A DNA stretch of 64,000 bases from the NCBI GenBank assembly GCA_036245525.1, contig BTPG01000006.1, positions 96,790,585 to 96,854,584 of the forward strand, given 5' to 3'. The stretch comes from Semisulcospira habei (lineage: Eukaryota; Mollusca; Gastropoda; Semisulcospiridae). Under the pieces are notes generated by a model. The model worked only from the letters and a program-made list of their open reading frames with translations. It was not told the DNA's origin and ran no database searches. A program made the translations under genes and the position numbers. This document shows positions 36,901 to 42,900 of the stretch, one piece after another. Within the stretch, counting starts at the first letter, position 1. Each line of letters begins with the position of its first letter.

Positions 36901-39900
36901 CATACCAAACTGAATACCAGAAGTACCTAAAATTTCGCTGGAGAGACAAATTGTATTGTTTCCAAGCATCGGCAATGGGCCTTGGCCTGACACCCAGGAA
37001 GTTTACGACCTTCAATGACAACCTCTTAGTGGGCAAGACAAAAGAGGACACAGTTCAAAATGTTATCGATACGGTTCAACTGTTTGATGCAGTGGGTTTC
37101 ACGGTCCATGGGGACAAATCTCAATTCCTACCCATGCAAGAGATTACATACTTGGGATTTGTGATTGATTCTATCGACATGTCAGTGATACTGACAAACG
37201 AACGTAAGCAAAAACTGAGTGAAGCGTACTCCAAAATAATGAGAAAACCAGTAGCCAAAATTAGAGCAGTAGCTTCTGTCATAGCAAGTAGCTTCTGGTA
37301 GCAAGTTTTTACAAGTTTTTGGCGGTACTCCCAGGCCCTCTCTATTATAGGTCCCTTGAACAAGGGAAAACCCGAGCTCTAAAAAAAACCAGGAAACTGG
37401 GAGAAAATCATGCCTATAACACAAGATGCGGTTCTTGAGCTGCAATGGTGGGGTGATAACATAGGACACCAAAAAGCTCCCCTACAGAGGGAGACCTTAC
37501 TGTTACGCTAAAAACAAACAACTCACTTTCAGACTGGCCGGGGGGCTGTGGTTGATGGCACTACTCGCCGGACAGCTAAGGGGCTTTGGAATGAAAATGA
37601 AAAAAAAAAAAACAAACTTTCTTGAGCTGAAAGCTATTTGTTTGGATTATAATTGCTCCTACGAGAGATGAGAGACATACATGTGCGTGTACTGACAGAC
37701 AACACTACGGCTGTTGCTTGCATAAACAAGATGATGGGCCCAATGAAAGTGAGTTTGCTAAATGAAGTTACTCGGGATGTCTGGCTCTGGTGTGATCAGA
37801 GGAGACTGTGGCTGAGTGCAGCACACGCACCAGGTACCGAGAATGTAAAAGCAGACCGTCTGTTTAGACAGTTGCACAGTGACACCGAGTGGAGAATTGA
37901 CCCTGAATGTACTGTTTGCGTCCAAAATCAATGCTCATTTTCCCAAGTATGTTTCCTTTCTCCCAGACCCTGGGGCTTTCGCTGTGGATGCTTTCTCCAT
38001 TGGTTGGGGTAATTGTACAATGTTTTTTCCCCTTTCAGTTGAGTCTGTTACCGGTGATCCTGGAAAAGATAAAGACAAAGCCAGGGGAGTGGTAGTGGCA
38101 CCATCGTGGCGAAACCAGAGAGTTTTGGCCAGTGCTGATGCAAATGCTGGTATGAAAACCAGTACTGCTGTCAGCAAGAGAGACCTTGTTATGTCAACCA
38201 AGTGACTTGACACAAAGACATCTTCTGCGCAAAAAACTGAAAACTACTCATTTGCAAGGTGTCAGGAGGGATTTTCTTCAGATGCAACCAACATCATCAT
38301 GGTATCGTGGCGACCGGGCACCCGTTGCTTGTACGAAGAATACATCACTCCTTCTAAACGGTATGTGAGTGAGAGATCGGTAGATCATGTCTCACCGTCG
38401 CTAGCCGAGGCAGTCAACTTTATTGCGTCATTGGCACTTAATGACCTGTTCTATAAAGTATAATACTATAGCTACAGAAGGGTCAGCGGTCATCAGTTAT
38501 TTGTGTACGTATCTGATGGAGTGCCACTAGGGTCTACAGAAGTGATTAGGAGATTCATGAAGGGTGTTTTTGAGAGAAAACCAGCGTTTCCCAAATACCA
38601 TAGCACATGGGATGTGAATGTGGTGTTGCACATGCTAAAGATGTGGGTGCCTCTAAACAAACTTACGTTCAAAGAACTCACGCTAAACTTGTAATGCTTA
38701 TTGCTTTGCTCTCTGGATAGAGGTGCCAAACGCTACGAGCGCTAAATGTTACTAACATGCACTTAACTTGTCAAAACGCAAGTGTATATTTTATGTAACT
38801 AAGCTGTTAAAACATTCAATAAGGGGAAAACATCAGGAACCCATTGAACTTCATGCTTTTCCAACAGTCAGTTCTTTGTATGTGATTCATACGTTAAAAA
38901 TATTTGAAACAAAGACAGACTGGAGCTCATGGACAAAACAGGTTTGTTTGTTGCAATGCTCGTTCCGCACAGCAGGCCAAGCTCAAATACTGTGGCCAGG
39001 TGGCTAAAATGGACTCTAAAGAGAGCACACATGTGGACACTGTGCATTATTCTGCTCACTCCACCAGACTGGCCAGCGCCTCAGCAGCAAAAGATATGGG
39101 TGCTTCCATAGATGTCATTATGAAAGCTGCGGGATGGACAAATGCCTCCACCTTTTTACGTTATTATTGCAGGGTTCCGAATGACAAACCCAGCTTTGGT
39201 CGGGTGGTGATGGACAAGTATCTGGCAAAGAAGTAGAGATAAGGCTGCTTGTCATTTCAGCATGACTTAAGTCTTTACGCTCATTACCAGTGTAGTGACG
39301 GGATACAGGAAATGAGTAAGAATTGTTAGCAATACAGCGAGACTTGCCTGTAAGGTGAAGCTGATTGCAAATTCTTACGAATTTGTTGACCGGAACTAGT
39401 GCACTTGCCCACCCCACATTGCGTTGAAGAGCGCTGCGCTCTACCCTGCCCTTTCACTTCGTTGTAAGGTGCACTTGTTCCGGGTTCTGTCAGTGGTAAT
39501 GAGGGGATAGGCAGCGCACATTTCTCAAGTGCACTAGTTCCGGTCTACAACAAATTCGTAAGAATTTGCAATCAGCTTCACTTTACAGGTAAGTCTCGCT
39601 GTATTGCTAACAATTTGCAGCCATGATTTACAACACGAGTCACGCAAGCCATGCTGATCCAACACAATGAAAGAAATGTACTCAACCGGAAGAGTGGCTT
39701 CTTTCAGAGAGTGCATCTGCCCATCTGGGTTACTGCGCAGTGCGCGGCGCTCTGAGTCAATGACCAGTGCGGGCCGCGAACGCAGCCTGCCGCGTCATAT
39801 CCTGCCCGCGGAGTAAAACCGGTGATTTGCTCATTTTGCTACCCACAATGTTTTGTTTTCACGGAGACGCCTTTTCAATTGTGCAAACAATTTCTTTTCC

Positions 39901-42900
39901 CAGCGGAATCCTGCGTTTTCGCGGGCAATTCCCATCACTGAAATTAACATGCATATAAAGGCCTTATCATCAGCTACCTTTGTGCCAAATTTGATTGAAA
40001 AATTTGCAAAAGGGTTGATATTAATACCTACAATTTCATCAAAATTTTGCACTTTACACACATTTGCTGGCCTCTTGTAACTCTTGACTTTTCCTAGGGG
40101 TCATACAAATTAGCATGCATAGATAGGTCTTACCATCAGGTATCTCTGTACCAAATTTGGGTCTGAAGTTATGAATAGTATTTGAGAAGAAACATCTTTT
40201 GTCAAAATATGGCTATTTTTTACCAATTTCCTGAGCTCTTGTGACCCTTGACCTTTCAGAGGTATCAACCAAATTAGTATGCACAGAAAGGTCTTTCCAT
40301 CAGGTATCTCTGTAGGAAGTTTTGGTTTGAAGTTGTGAATAGTATTTGAGAAAAAAAAAAATCTTTTGTCAAATTATGGCTATTTTGGACCTATTTCTGG
40401 AGCTCATGTGACCTTTGACCTTTTCGAGGGGTAATCCAAATTAGTATGCATAGATAGGTCTTATCATCAGGTATCTCTGTACCAAATTTGGTTTGAAGTT
40501 GTGAATAGTATTTGAGAAAAAAATAAATGATGTCTAAATATATCTTTTTGCCTATTTCCTGATCCCTTGTGACCTTAACCTTTGTGAGAGGTCACTCAAA
40601 TTGGTATGTTTAGAAAGGTCTTTCCACAAAGTATCATTGGGCCCAGTTTGAAGACCGTGGCTTGATTAGTCTCCGAGAAAATGCCAACATTAAAGTTTAC
40701 CACGGATGTCGGCGGACGGACAATAGACGCCCAAAACATACTATTGCTTTGCACGCGAGCCAAAAAACACTACTGACAAGCAAAGGGTTAAAACAGACAA
40801 TAAAACTGAATTGTTTCAATAGCAAACCATCATTTTTTAAAAACATGTTTCCTGTTTAATAATAATACTTTCCCACTGTACACGGTCAGCCAAGCTTTTG
40901 ATAACAAGAAAGGCAAAGTCATTATGGCTGAAATGTATGGCCGATTTACTTATGTGTGACCTTTGTGACAAGGGCTGGCTTCTGCAGCAGCAAAATCCAG
41001 GTTTTCTTAAAATGTAAACATTTTTCACACATATCAACCACCCTTGACCTTTGTGACGAGTCGACTAAATTAGCATGCATAGGACTAGGAAGGTTTTATC
41101 ATCAGCTACATTTGTACCAAATTTGGCTGAAATTTTTTTTGCCTAAATGTTGGTAATACCTACAATTCTATCAAAAATCAACATTTTACACGCATTTGAG
41201 AGCCTCTTGTGACCCTTGACCTTTCCAAGGGGTCATACAAATTAGTATGCATAGATAGGTCTTACGACCAGGTATCTCTGTACCAAATTTGGGTTTGAAG
41301 TTGTAAATATTATTTGACCAAAAAACATATTTTGACAAAATATGGCTATTTTTGACCTATTTCCTGAGCTCTCATGACCAGTGACCTTTCCGAGGGATCA
41401 ACCAAATTAGTGTGCATACAAAGGTCTTCCCATCAGGTATATTTGTAGCAAGTTTGGGATTAAAGTTGTGAATAGTATTTGAGAAAAAATATCTCTCGTT
41501 ACAATATGGCTATTTTGGACCTATTTCCTGAGCCCTTTATGACCCTTGACCTTTCTGAGGGGTAATCCAAATTAGTATGCATAGTCTTACCATCAGGTAT
41601 CTCTGTACCAAATGTGGGTTTGAAGTTGTGAATAGTACTTGAGAAAAAACATCTGTCAAAATATGAAAATATGGCCATTTTGGAACTATTTCCTGAGCTC
41701 GTGACCCTTGACCTTTCCGAGGGATCAACCAAATTAGTATGCATAGAAAGGTCTTACCATCAGGTATCTTTGTACCAAGTTTGGGTTTGAAGTGATAAAT
41801 AGTATTTGAGAAAAAATAAATGTCAAAATATATCTGATCTATTTTTGGCCTATTTCCTGATCCTTGTGACCTTGACCTTAGTGAGGTCACTCAAATTGGT
41901 ATGTTTAGAAAGGTCTTGCCACAAAGTCTACTTGGGCCAAGTTAGAAGACCATGGCTTGATTAGCCTCCGAGAAAATGCCAACGTTAAAGTTTACCACAG
42001 ACGCCTGTGGACGGACGACCAATGGCTCAAAACATACTCACTTTTGCTTCGCACGCGAGCCAAAAAACACTACTGACAAGCAACGGGTTAAAACAGACAA
42101 TAAAACTGAATTGTTTCAATAGCAAACCATCATAAAAACATGTTCCCTGTTTAATACTTTCCCACTGTACACGGTCAGCCAAGCCAAGCCCAGCCAACAA
42201 GATAGGCAAAGTCATCATGGCTCACATGTATGGCCGATTTACATATGTGTGACCTTTGTGACATGGGCTGGCTTCTGGAGCAGCAAAATCCAGGTTTTCT
42301 GAAAATGTAAACATTTTTCACACATCTGTCAACCCCCCCCCCCCCCCCCCCGCATAGGAAGGTCTTATCATCAGCTATCGTAAGAAATTTGGCTGAAATA
42401 AATTGCAAAAATGTTGGAAATACCTACAATTTTATCAAAAATCAGCATTTTACACGCATTTTCCAGCCTCTTGTCATCCAAATTAGTATGCATAGATAGG
42501 TCTTACCATCAGGTATCTCTGTACCAAATTTGGGTTTGAAGTTGTAAAGAATTATTTCAGAAAAAAACATCTTTTGTCAAAATATGGTTATTTTTAACCT
42601 ATTTCCTGAGCTCTCTTCACCATTGACGTTTCCGAGGGATCAACCAAATTAGTGTGCATAGAAAGGTCTTCCCATCAGGTATCTTTGAAGCAAGTTTGGG
42701 ATTAAAGTTGTGAATAGTATTTGAGAAAAAAACATCTTTTGTTACAATATGGCTATTTTGGACCTATTTCCTGAGCCCTTCGTGACCCTTGACCTTTCCG
42801 AGGAGTAATCCGAATTAGTATGCATAGATAGGTCTTACCATCAGGTATCTCTGTACCAAATGTGGGTTTGATGTTGTGAATACTATTTGAGAAAAAAATA

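Larger units (their letters stand above)
25332..39939 (+). mobile_element. DIRS-like tyrosine-recombinase retrotransposon, split by nested insertions
   Basis: The element occupies a gap in an array repeat: sequence before 25332 and after 39939 joins within one repeat unit. Its outer ends are inverted, CAGGGATGGGAATTG on the left and CAATTCCCATCACTG on the right. On the plus strand follow a gag remnant (27970-29130), reverse transcriptase (29100-29179 and 36571-37310), RNase H (37510-38010), a tyrosine recombinase (38190-39236) and an internal inverted repeat region (39318-39622). That gene order and the recombinase replacing an integrase define DIRS elements. No target duplication is evident, as expected for DIRS. 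After removing the SINE-based nest (29194-36556) and the inserted TIR element (25722-27893), about 5 kb remains, a normal size. Many stops and frameshifts: inactive. Confidence 0.82.
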
